From assembly GCF_000350225.1 (NCBI RefSeq), contig NW_005179247.1, positions 31,149 to 95,148 on the forward strand: DNA of 64,000 nt, in the 5' to 3' direction. Positions 30,057-40,893 of the stretch are shown in pieces. The notes under the pieces were generated by a model. It was not told the origin of the DNA, ran no database searches, and was given only the letters and a program-made list of their open reading frames with translations. The position numbers were made by a program, and so were the translations under genes. The DNA is from Chondrus crispus. Taxonomy: Eukaryota; Rhodophyta; Florideophyceae; Gigartinales; Gigartinaceae. How positions within the stretch are numbered: position 1 is the stretch's first letter; the number at the start of each line of letters is the position of its first letter.

Positions 30057-31699
30057 GGTATGTAGGGGATTTGGTGGTGGACCTGGAACAGGGCGTGTGG
30101 CGGAGAAATGAAAAACGTAGAAAGAAGGGGATATGCGCTATAAACGGAGGGATGAATTTGCACGTGTGTATAAAGCTGTTGATTTGAGATGGGGGGTCCG
30201 TACCTGGGTCTTCGACGGCCGGCGACTTTGTGAAGTCTCTGCTGAGTGTGAACCATCGGCATCACCGAGGCCATCACTGTTTGTCAGCGTTGTGGCGGCG
30301 TGGCGTACCCCGGTACCGTCACCTACTGGTAGGCCACCACTCCCATCGACTGGGACATTGCTCATGCCATCAAGCGCTGTTGCAGTTGTATTGACCAACA
30401 CCCCAACGCCCCTGTCATCTGTGAACGAATTCTCGGCGAAACGGACGCCTGCGCCCTCATCAAGTTTGGATGAAGTTCCACCGATCGGGACACCAACACC
30501 ATAGGGTACGGTGTTCGTGAATGTAGTTACTGTTGTAAAACAAATGGAGTACTTCTATTGGACATGTTGTGTGAGTTTGGCCCTGATGTATCTCCTATCA
30601 CTCCAATTTCTCATAATTATTTACATAGCAGATCGTGTCCAAGAACGCAAATACAGAAAAATCCCACCTACATCGATAGATGTTGACTTGGTCGATTGGT
30701 GTGGACCGGAAAAAAAACGTTGACGGTCGGACACCCTCGTACTGCTAAAAAAAGTCTCATATCGCCGACACAGTAGCTACAGAAGCACGCGACAGAAGCA
30801 CACGACAAGGGCTCCAAATAAGACAAGGGCCATGTCATGAAAGAAGGCGATGGAGGGGGGATCCACGAGATTTGAAAGGGACAAGACCGGTAGGAGAAGA
30901 CGACAGCCCAAGCTTGAAAGTGGGCAAACAGTTGATGATTTAGAAAGGGCAACTTCTCCGAAGCTACTGTCCGAGAAGGCCGTCTCAAGGGAGAACCAAT
31001 AAACTTAGTAAGCGACGAGGTCATGGACGATCCGCTTTCAGCGTTCCGAAATGGAATTTGTCGCTATCTTTTTCGCACCTGTTTCGCATTCTGTCATGCG
31101 TGGGTTAGCCTTTCTAGCATTGCTCCGCGCTGACGCTATATATAAAGTATTGCTACAGTGAAATGTTTCAAGTCATGAATGACGGAATCTCATGACCCAT
31201 TCAAGTTATTACCAATACTGCAATCGTGAAACTGCGCGATGTCCTAACGCGAATGCTATGCTACATTCCCCGCTGGGGTGTGTCTACACCTGGAGGCGAA
31301 TGTAAAGCGTAGCTATCAGCCTACGCACGCACAGAGGCGTAGGTACGAGCCCTAGTAGAGGTGGGAGTGGGGGCAGTTGCGTGAGAAGCAGCAGCCCGCC
31401 ATCGGGGTCTACAAGAAGCCCTAAGAAGCGGAGGGCGTGGTATAGCTAGGAAGTGCAGCAGACGAGGAAAGAGGGGGGTGCAGGTTGAGGAGGGAGAGGA
31501 CTCGAAGTAGCCGTGAAAGGGGGATGTACAGAGGATCTAGGCGATAAAATTCGGAGCAGTTGTTGCGAGACCCAACTTCATAATTTAGAGTTCACGTGTA
31601 TTATGTCTGGCTCCACACTGCAGTCAACTGGCGGAAGAGGAAGTGGGGTACGCGGGAAGGGGACAGTGGCGGACTGCAGAAGATACGGAAGGGGACATG
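30057..31699. other. No gene recognised; contains a short dispersed repeat
   Basis: The sequence at about 30075-30120 (GGTGGACCTGGAACAGGGCG...) repeats that at 522-566. Open frames at 30133-30504 and 30511-30723 (the latter hydrophobic, with YWTCCVSLALMYLLSLQFLI) have no recognised family. A TATATATAAAG stretch lies near 31137. Confidence 0.4.
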
Positions 31700-31800
31700 G
31701 ATTAGGGGATTAGGGGTTATTTAGGGGTTTAGGGGGATATTTCCTTTTATAATATAGAGATTGGGATTTAGGAGTAGGATGGTTTAGGGGATTAGGGGAT
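31700..31800. repeat. ATTAGGGG telomere-like tract with TATAATATAGAG box, left flank of TLH3
   Basis: GGATTAGGGGATTAGGGG, then TTTAGGGGTTTAGGGGG, CCTTTTATAATATAGAG and again TTTAGGGGATTAGGGG, ending a few bases before the TLH3 left end. Same arrangement as at 4711-4785 before TLH1. Confidence 0.8.
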
Positions 31801-32439
31801 ATTTCTATGTTTAGTTCTGGCGTCAGTTCCCGCGGGACGATACGTTTTTGGCACATGTCAGGATCGATACGTAATGACAAAAAACGTATCGTCCAGGCCT
31901 GATTCGACGTATGTGCGATTTTGGTACTGTCTACGGTATATGGCCCAAAACGTATCGTGCCGGGCGGTTTTAACGGCGACAGTTTGCTGGTGGGACGATA
32001 CGTTTTAGGCCGATTTACACGGCGGCACCCCCATACGCGCTGTATTGGCAACATTGCTGTTGGGAATTTCTGACTAAAATTTTGCCGACGGCGGCGCACA
32101 GCCAGTAAAATGTCAGTGCGCAAAATTTAGTTTTTGCCGTGTGCGATTAGAGGCGCATGAGCAATATTATTAACTTCATATTTTATAACGTACCGTGTCC
32201 CTCGTCTGGCAAGATTGTCAGATGCCCAAAACGTATCGTGCTGGGTGGGGCAATTACAGCAGGCAGATTTAGTGGCAGGGCCTTATACTGCACTGACGGC
32301 GTCGCAGTGCGCATGTACGAGTTACACAATAAGGCGGCGTAATTTATGTCCTGAACATCAAAGCTTTCAAAGTTATTTACTGCGCGAAATTGAAAAGCGC
32401 CGTATGCCGGTTTCGATGATCGTTGCCTCAACGACGCAT

Positions 32440-32905
32440 TTTGGACGGGTGTGTCAGAGATTCGTTGGGGAGGGATGCGCGCACGATGCGTTCTGGAGAG
32501 GTGCGTCTAGGATGCGAGCTGAGGGGGTGCGAGAATGATGCGTTGGAAGGGGTGCCAGAATGCTACGTTAGAGAGGGGTGCGCTCGTGATGTGTTCTATA
32601 GGGGTGCGCTCATCATTCGTTTTAGAGGGATGCCAGAATGATACGTTCGAGAGGGGTGCGCCCACGACGCGTTCTAAGGGGGTGCCAGATTGATGCGTTC
32701 GGGAGGGGTGCGCCCATGATGCGGTCTAGAGGGGCGCGAGAACAATGCATTTTGGAAGGGTGCAAGAATGATACGTTCGGGACGGGTGCGCCCACGATGC
32801 GTTCTGAAGGGGTGCGAGAATGATACGTTCGAGAGGGGTGCGCCCATGATGCGTTCTGGAGGGGCGCGAGAACGATGCGTTTTGGAAGGGTGGGAGAATG
32901 ATACT
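32440..32905. repeat. 26-bp minisatellite inside TLH3
   Basis: Same unit family as in TLH1, about half the length of the TLH2 array. Units alternate between ATGATACGTT and CGATGCGTT cores. Confidence 0.9.
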
Positions 32906-33283
32906 TTGGAGAGGGCTACTCGCAAGACGCGTCCTGCAAGGGGCCTGAACGGTGCGTTTGCATGTTTCTTTTCTGTTTCAGCTACTTCGGTAGTAGATGG
33001 CCGTTACGAAAGCACAAGTGTACATTTTGTGGGGTTGTTTGTGTAGTGGAGAAACAGCAAAACGGCACAATTGGTGAGCATAGCAGTTGGATATGGCGCG
33101 ACGTAGAAGATGTATAAATGAATGATTCAACAAAAACGGCGGGTAGTGATCGCACGGGCACATGGAAATGTGAGGATCGCTGTGACATGTGAATGGTTCC
33201 GTTTTCGAGAAGATTGAAGCTTTCTATCGTTGAGAGATTATTGAAAATGTGGTCCTAATACTGCAGTATGTGGATATCGAAAA

Positions 33284-36200
33284 CTACTGGCAGTCCAGTT
33301 GGAGAAGACCTTGATGTATGGCCCAAGCCAGTGGGAGCCATATTGTCAGAGGCATATCGTCGTTATTCTCGTCAGCGGACTCTATGGATGCATCCGAGAA
33401 GATGACGGCTAAGTCCTTCTCAGTGACCCGGGCCGGGCGGTCACGGAGAACGGAGTTGAAGCGGCAAAGGATTTCGGAAGGGAACAGGTTTTCAGCGATC
33501 TGTTGCTGGAAAGACTTCATTCGCCAAAGGTTCCAGGCGAGTGATATCATAGGACGTAGATCGCAACGACCGTATTGGTCGAATGTGGGGTGAAGTGGTT
33601 GGCCAAGGCAGTGCGAGAGGCGGCAATCATAGCACTTGAGAGGGACTTTTCTTGGGACGGGGCAAGACGGGACGAAATGGGTCGTAGAGAAACAGGCATA
33701 GCAGCTTCTTTCCATGAATGGACAGTCATTCTGAGGATGTTCCGTACCGGAACGGCGGGGAGAAGCGTGGCATAAGAGACACGTCGTCTTGGTTAGGAAG
33801 AGGAATTGAGTTACTAAATTAACCGTCGATTCGGTGTCAATTGCCTGGAAGTGACTAAATGGCAACGATAGGGGAGGTGATGGGGAAGGCAAAGGGTTTG
33901 TGGGAACATTAGGTTGGGTTTGGCGCGCCATACTGGGAGAAGTTCGTAAGCTCTTGAATGAATTTCTTCCCGATGGTGGAAGTGATGCGGGCCGTTTGCC
34001 CGAAAGGACTTGCTTCAAAGATGGTGACGCCATCGGAAGTGACCGTGGACGGACTGGAAATGGTGCTTGCTGCATTGAAGGTGATGCTGAAGGCAGCAAG
34101 CGTTCACTTGATTGTTGTGGGGAGAAGCTAAGGATTCTTCGAACTGGAGGGGCTGGAGGGGGGTTGGTTGGAGCGGATTGCTCAAGCAAGAGAAGCATTT
34201 CATCGAAGTTGTGCTGCGTGGATGTGGTGGCTCCGATTTGGTTTTGCCGTTGAGGCTCGAGATGGTTTTGATTTTGATCTTGATGTGGAGGTGGCAACTG
34301 CGATTGCGATGGTGTGGTGGGAAGCGAATGTTGCTGAGACTGGGATTGCGAATTTGCATCCCAAGGTCTAGAGGTATCCGGTGTGTGAAATTGTGAACTC
34401 TGAGGGGTGTGCGGTGCATTAGTTGGCTGGGAGGGGAACATAGATCTGCAAACATCGCACCAGACTGCGTGCTTGTCGAAGCGACAGACACCAGAGACTT
34501 GGCCATCCATGGCTGTGTAAAGTGCATCTTTGCGGCAATCCGTGGTATTGAGGACCCAATTCATCATCTCGTTTCGGTTCGTTACTGCGAGATCATTTTC
34601 GTCAATGTTGCCCTTTTTGAGAAGGGAGGTTTCGAAGCTCTTATTGTACTGGGTTGAGTTTAGGACGAAGACGAATGCGTGGTGTCCGTCGCGTCCAGAC
34701 CGGCCACTCTCCTGTGCAAAGTCGACGAGGCTTCTTGCGGCGCCAAGATGAACTGTTGCTCGAACATCTGGAACATCTATTCCGGTACCGAAGGCGGACG
34801 TACAAACCATAATACGGAACAGAGTTGAAGGTACGAGGTCCTTGGTTGTTATGATGTCGTAGAGCTCTTCGTTTGCTGTCCAGTCGTTGTGGGCCTTTTC
34901 GCGAGCTTCTTTAGTGAGGCCGGCATGATATATGAGCGGCTCGACTGCGATGCGTTGATTGGAGTGGGCAACACTTCCTTGTGCATATGCAGCCGTCAGG
35001 GCTTTGTGGAGAGAAGTTGTTTCTTGGCGGGTCAGGGCGAAAGCGATGATTCTATATATTTTTGGCAACGGCTTTGGGGCGTTGGTGCAATCGAGGAAGT
35101 GCTGATGCAGAAAGCTTACTGCATTCATCTTCATGACTTCTTGTGCGGTGGCAAAGGAGCCTTCAGGAGTGCGAGTGTTTAGGCCCGGGTCAGAGTCGTC
35201 ACTGAAGGTATGAACAACAAACTCGAGATTCCTTCTTTGAGAAGGCATTGAGAAAAGGAAGGCTGTGTTAATGCCGTGGCGCTCTAGAATGATTCTTCTC
35301 TCGCAGGGTGGGACGGTAGCACTGAGGAGTACACGAGGGACTGACTTTGGGATGATAGAAAGGGATCGACGCAAAAACTTCAATTCAGGGCGGAAATGAT
35401 GCCACATGGCTGTGAGATGAGCCTCATCAATGACTACTCGAGCGAGCCTGTTAGTATCCATAAGTCGAACAACCAGCTCTTTGAAAGACGGCCGCGACAA
35501 CTGTTCGGCCGTGAAGATGTAGAGGTCGGCAAATTCCAGTGATCCTTGTCCATTCGCGCAATGTGATGCGAGTAGGGCGAAGTTTGTCGCGCGCCTCATG
35601 TACTCCGATACAAGGGCCTTGAGGGGAACGACTACGATAGTGGACTTGATATTCTTTTCCATGAAAGCTGGTAGAAGGACTGCCATAGACTTGCCTGATG
35701 CGGTGGGCATCAGTACGAGGGAGTTGTTCTGCGACGCGGACACAGTGGCTGTGACAGCAAACTGCGTTTGAGACATGAATTCCGCAGATTTAGAACGTGT
35801 GGCCTTTTTGAGAGCGGACAGTAGAGGCCTGACGAGGGGAGGGAGGATATGGTTCGGGGGGTTATCGAGGCGAATACTGTGATTGGAGTGGGACCCTACA
35901 GCGAAAGTGTTGGGGAATTTGAGAGCAGAGGGGTTTGGCTGCAGTTGTTGCAGTTCGTTTGCTGTGCTTCCGTTGAGAGCATGAAGGAGGGGTTTCGGTT
36001 GATGAACCTGGAAGACAGGCTGCGGCTCATGTTGGGATAGCGAGGTCACTCGAGACTGGAGTTGCTGTGAATGTTGGAGGGGGAGCGGTTGTGAAGAAGC
36101 GCGGTCACTATAAAATGACGGCAGCTTCAGATGGCGGTGCCATTCATGGGAGAATTGGCGGTGCTTTGTTAGCGTGGCGGCAGGACAGTCGGGCATTAGC

Positions 36201-39162
36201 GAGGTAGTTCGTCCGTAGTGTTTGTGGGCGATAGAGGAGGTATGCGCAGCTTGTTGGTGTCCGGCTGTGGTGTGTTCTGCCAATATGTCATTCATGCTGC
36301 TGTGGAGCTTATTCTGACATATAAGCGGAACCATTCCACTGGTGAACTGCCTGTAATCTTTGAAGGAGATGTGAATGCTCCTGGATTGCAGGGCAGTCCT
36401 GATGACCTTTGTGACACGTGCGGGTGAGAAGCGTTGGCCGTTGTTGGCGAATAAGAATGTCCAATGGGTTCTCATGGCTTCGTCACCATGGAGAGCTCTG
36501 ACCATTTCGCATTCCAAAGGGCGAATGACCGACAAGTATGAGATCATTCGGAACGAAGTTTGCTTGTCGGGAAATCGGTACACCGCGCGGTTGTAACCGA
36601 GCGCGGCCCTTGACTTGCAGTAGCCAGGGTTGAACAAAATTTCGGAGTGGTGGCCGATGAAGATGTTCCGGATGTTGTTCTCCCCATTTGTAGCCTATAA
36701 GTGCATATCTCGGTTGCTCGACCGGGAGATCCGGACGAAAAATGCATCATAGCAAGTAGGGAGTCTTGGATGATTTGGCAATGAGCGAGAAACTGCAAGA
36801 CTCCTGTTTTCGTCATTCGAACACCAGCGACTTGAATTTCTCGGTCTTGGCCAGAGGAAGCAGTAGAGGTAGGGGATGGGCCAAGACCGGATGCCTCATC
36901 TTGTGTAGGAACCCTGGGCGGAAAGGAACATGTGGGGTGGACGCAAGGTGTGCGATGGAGGTAATCGGACGATGGATTCATTAGAGCATGGAGGAGATGG
37001 GCAACGTTGGCCTGCACCCAGGAAGCGTGGTGAGTGAGGGAGGAGAGAAAGGAAAAGCCAGGAGCGCGGTTCGTGGGGTCGTCACGCAGAGATAAAACGA
37101 GTCGTTGGAAATCAGGAGGAAGCTCGGCCCCCAGAAGACAGTGTTCGTAGAAGAACTTGTCGAAAGTCTTGTGTTGGTTTGTGATGATCGTCCCCAAAAG
37201 AGGCATGGAGAGGTGGTGAGATTTGATGATTCCACAAGGGTGTTGCTTGTGAATGGCACAGACGGCGAAAGAGATTGGACCTTCCTCATGTTTTATGATT
37301 CGCATGATGACATCCAAAGTTTTTCGTATGAATGTAGCGGCAGTGTTGGCATCTTGATCGACGGTTGCGATGATGGCAGCAGCTGGATCTTGGTGGTTCT
37401 CGTTGAGGTGGGCGGCCGGAAGGGGCGTTTCTGCTACTCGGCGGAGTTCTTGAATCGCTGTCACGGAAACAGCGTATTGGAGGGCGGCAAGAATGTGACT
37501 CATGTCACCGGCTTCGGCGAGTCTGAGGGTCGGGGAAGTCTCGGCGAAGAGTGGGGCGGAACTTGCAACGACGGTAGCGGCGACAACAAAATTACGAACG
37601 GCCAAGTTGGTGAGGAGGTCGACATGCGTGAGCCGGACGAGGAGCAAGCTTTTCATGGCATCGTGAAGGCGACTGTGTAAGGCGTGGGAGAGAGTTTCAC
37701 CTGGGGTCTCGTGGAGAGATGTGCGATTGAGCTCATGAAAGAAGGCGTCGATCACGACGGAAGTCTGTTCATTACGGGAAAAGTCGGCGTCCCGTGTCTG
37801 ATGAGTGAAGAAGAGGAGGCGGGCAACATGACTAGCATATCTTCGTTCTGCCACGGATTGAACCCGTCGGAAGGGCGTAGTGCCGTGGAGGTTTATCGCT
37901 TGACGAAATCCATGCGTGACGTCCCTGACGACCTTGGCGATACTTTGAAAGTATAGATGGACGCAGGTTGCAACCGTGGATAAAGTTGCTTGAACGTCCT
38001 CCGTCGTGACGGCACCCGTGAGTTGAGCTGCCTTCTCACGGCGTAAAGGCAGAGCGTCGAGGGCTTCATCAAAGTCGGTGATCGACAGGAATGTGTTGCG
38101 GAGGGCGATGCCGGAGTCTGCGTCATTTTCCTCCAATTCGGTATGAGATCGTCGACCCGGGGCCAGGTCCGAACTGGAACACGTTAGACGGGACAGTACG
38201 TCGGCGGCACATTTGTGGAGCTCATAAGACGGGGAGTTGGGGTCTGGAGTGATGAGGTCTAGAGTTGAGTCGGTTGTTGTGTCCATGGGGAGGGGTGACG
38301 ACACCGGGGCGGATTGGATGGGATCTTCTTCTTCTGAGTCAGGAATGCCGACGGGGACTTGGGAGACGGTGACCATTTCCCCGATTGGCTCTTCGGCCGT
38401 AACGGGAAAGTATTTGGTCTTGGCACCACTAAACAGAGACTGGGCGCGAACAGCACCGCGGCCAATGATTTGATCAACCTCGGTCGGCGAGGGGTTTCCG
38501 GGTGCATCAGGCGGGTGGACGGAGTTCATATGTTGTCGAAGCCGTTTCGGGGTGCCCTTGGAGAGCTTGCAAAGAGGACAGAAGTAGACTAATTTGCAAG
38601 TGAATCCTTGAAGCGGGGGGAGGCTCTTGATCGGAAGAGTGATTGCCGGATCGGGGAGGAATTGGGGAGCCTGCAGGTAGTCGGAAAGGAGCGGAGAATC
38701 GGAAACAGAGGTACGGTGGAAGGAGAGGGCTTCTTCTGCGAGTCTAGAGCGCTGTACGGCCTGGGGAGTAGGGATGTTGTGAACGTGGCGCAAGTGGTCG
38801 CTGAAGGCCCTTGCGCTGGGGGACCCGCTCTTGCAATCGACGCAGACAAGGATGAGGGGGATGGAATGGAAGCCAACAGACAAGGACGTAGGTGCGAGAT
38901 GCAGTGGCACCCGAGGATCGTTGCGGACGAAAGCGGCGGCATGCGATGGCGTAGTCATTGCGCGTGAAGTCGGGAGAGAGCGGGAAAGGAGGCGAGAGGT
39001 GAGGGGTTTCGGGGATGCGAAACGCTGGGGAAGAAGAGAAGAGGGAAAGAGAGAGAGCGGGGGGTCAGTGAGTACGAGAACCCTGTATATGTGAACATTG
39101 CGTCGAAATAAGACCTGCGAGGGGCTCATACTGAGTAGGAGAACGGGGAGCCTGGGTAGCAC
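33284..39162 (-). pseudogene. TLH3 gene: zinc finger-tyrosine recombinase-RecQ helicase, one frameshift
   Basis: Two open frames, 36544-39162 (872 codons) and 33284-36637 (1,117 codons), overlap; losing one T from the run at 36687-36689 (four T in TLH1) separates them. Read through, the protein would be about 1,960 residues. Domains in order: C2H2-like fingers (CVDCKSG...HLRHVH near 38800; FCPLCKLS...HMNSVH near 38550); tyrosine recombinase with Arg box SPGRATEICTYRL (about 36720), DYRQF in the H-x-x-R position, AGHQ and the catalytic-type Tyr in HKHYGR (about 36220); RecQ helicase with MPTASGKS, DEAH, LLSATVPP, GTGIDVPDV and QESGRSGRDG (about 34690-35740); a Cys/His-rich tail (CLLCH, CYACFSTTH, CYDCRLSHC, about 33560-33790). 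This order matches fungal telomere-linked helicase proteins. The single homopolymer lesion could be an assembly error, so this copy may be active. Confidence 0.85.
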
Positions 39163-39734
39163 AGAAAGGAAGGGTTGACGTTCCGATACGTGGTGAAGTT
39201 CTACGATGATGTGGAGAATTTGGCATAGTTACAGTAGTAGTGGGTGTCAAGGAAGTAGGGCATGCAATTAAGGGTGATTACGTGAGTTAGGGAAACACGT
39301 CGTTGTATGGCGTCAGAAGGGAATGGGGATGTGAATTTGATCTGTGATTTGCCAGAGTCTGAATGAGGTGCAGGTTGAGCAATTTTGATTTTGGTTGAAG
39401 TTATGAGTGTGCATCTCGAATTTGAGATTAGGGGGAGGAGGGGGATTACGGGAACACAGTTGTCCGTGTACATTCCTAACAGTGGGGGCCGGTGGCTGTA
39501 TACTTCCAAAAAATTCTTCGACCGACTTTCCTACGCTGACGGCTTCCCAAGTCCAGGAAATTATAACTAATTGAAAACTCAATATTAACATTAAATATAT
39601 AATGATTACAACATGCGCTAATTAGTAACGAAAGGAAGACACTGGTTACTATTCAACCACCAGGCCGGACTTGCGTAAATGTATTCAAAATCCCAATATT
39701 CTGAGAAACTCACCTCGGTAAGAAACACGGGGTA

Positions 39735-40659
39735 CAGAGTAAAGTCTCGATATCGTGAACCCAAATGTGGCGCTTCCGAGCAGCCCATTGAGTTCGCCTT
39801 ACCGAGGCAGTTCACGGCGGCGGAACTGCTCGTGTACACGTGTACCCGTTTTACCGGTACAGTATGATTTGGACCACACCGGTGGAGACGCTCTTAGAGC
39901 GTCTCCACCAATGCCGATGATACGGTCACAGGAACACAAACTCACTTTCCTTGACTCTGTCCATCAACGGGCAACGTCGACGGGCATCGTCGACGGGCGC
40001 AATTCCATATCTGGACCACTTCACTTTGTGATCCAGCCTTCCTTTTCTTTTAATTCTGCCACATCCAGAGTCTATATCAGAAGAGTCAGCTCTCGGTCAA
40101 GCCATTGATCTTGGATTACGGGATTTTGCGGCATTTACTGGCATTGAGCAAGATCAATTTAACGGTGATTCAGATAGTGAGGACGATCGCTCTACTGTGC
40201 CAGCGAAAGACCGGACAGGACGCAAACCGTCGCTTGCTCGGTATCGCGGAACATTAGAAGCTCTATCTAACGAACTCAGTTGTATTATGACGGACGCGAA
40301 TCTAGTTCAATCGGGGCTGCCTTCGAGCATCAAGTCACTTCTGTATGAGGAACAAAGCCGCGTAAGGAGGCTTCAGCGTTCGAATCTGAGGCAAAATCGT
40401 ATGGATGGCTTCTGTAGTCCTTGATGGTTCGTTTCTAGTGCGCATTTCGGCCTCGATAAAGTGAACTCTGGGGTTTTCATGTTTTTGTATGTTCATGGTA
40501 TCGCGTAGTTCATTCTATAGAGTCTAGTTCACGTTAGAAATACGAAAACGTTGATTCTGGGCCAAAAAAGCGGGGTGGCGCCTCCCTCATAGTCCTCCGG
40601 TTCAGTGTACCGAGACAGTTCATCATATCAGGTACGCAGCTTATCGAGACTTTACTCTG
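39735..40659. mobile_element. Pogo/Tc1-like DNA transposon remnant, copy A
   Basis: Terminal inverted repeats CAGAGTAAAGTCTCGATA at the left and its reverse complement at the right, each flanked by TA (39733-39734 and 40660-40661), the target site of Tc1/mariner/pogo elements. The termini resemble Fot/pogo ends. Length 925 bp. Inside, a plus-strand frame (about 40070-40424) encodes an acidic-then-basic tail (ESALGQAIDLGLRDF, GDSDSEDDRS, ending RMDGF) that could be the C-terminus of a DDE transposase; the catalytic part is missing. A strong hairpin (GGTGGAGACGCTC, loop TTA) lies near 39880-39910. Non-autonomous. Confidence 0.7.
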
Positions 40660-40893
40660 TAGTTTTGATAGCGAGGGACTACTGTAGTGGCTATTATGTT
40701 GGTCGGGCTACTCTTTTGCTGCGGTTATGTACTGCCACAAGAGCGCGCCAGGGACTTACCCGTCTTACATGGACGCACCCGCCATAGCGTAGCGAATCAT
40801 CTTCATGTCCACCGTAATCACATAATCTCAAACCTGGTCTGGAAGTGCAGGAAATTGCTTTTTTATTGTTAGGACCCTGTCAGTATTGGAACT

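Larger units (their letters stand above)
31806..39556 (-). mobile_element. TLH3: tyrosine recombinase-RecQ helicase element, copy 3 (best preserved)
   Basis: Same ends as the other copies, about 7.75 kb, with the shortest minisatellite among the full-length copies. Its right end is followed by ATTATAACTAATTGAAAACTC, a pogo-like element and the MTase-SET gene; the part from about 37756 rightwards is duplicated at 57590. The first 430 bp (31806-32235) contain at least five ACGATACGT/ACGTATCGT motifs in both orientations, candidates for recombinase or regulatory binding. Confidence 0.82.

Noticed and set aside
30133..30504. 123-codon plus-strand frame
   Set aside because: Pro/Ser/Thr-rich and equally open on the other strand; no motif or splice support, so no gene was called.
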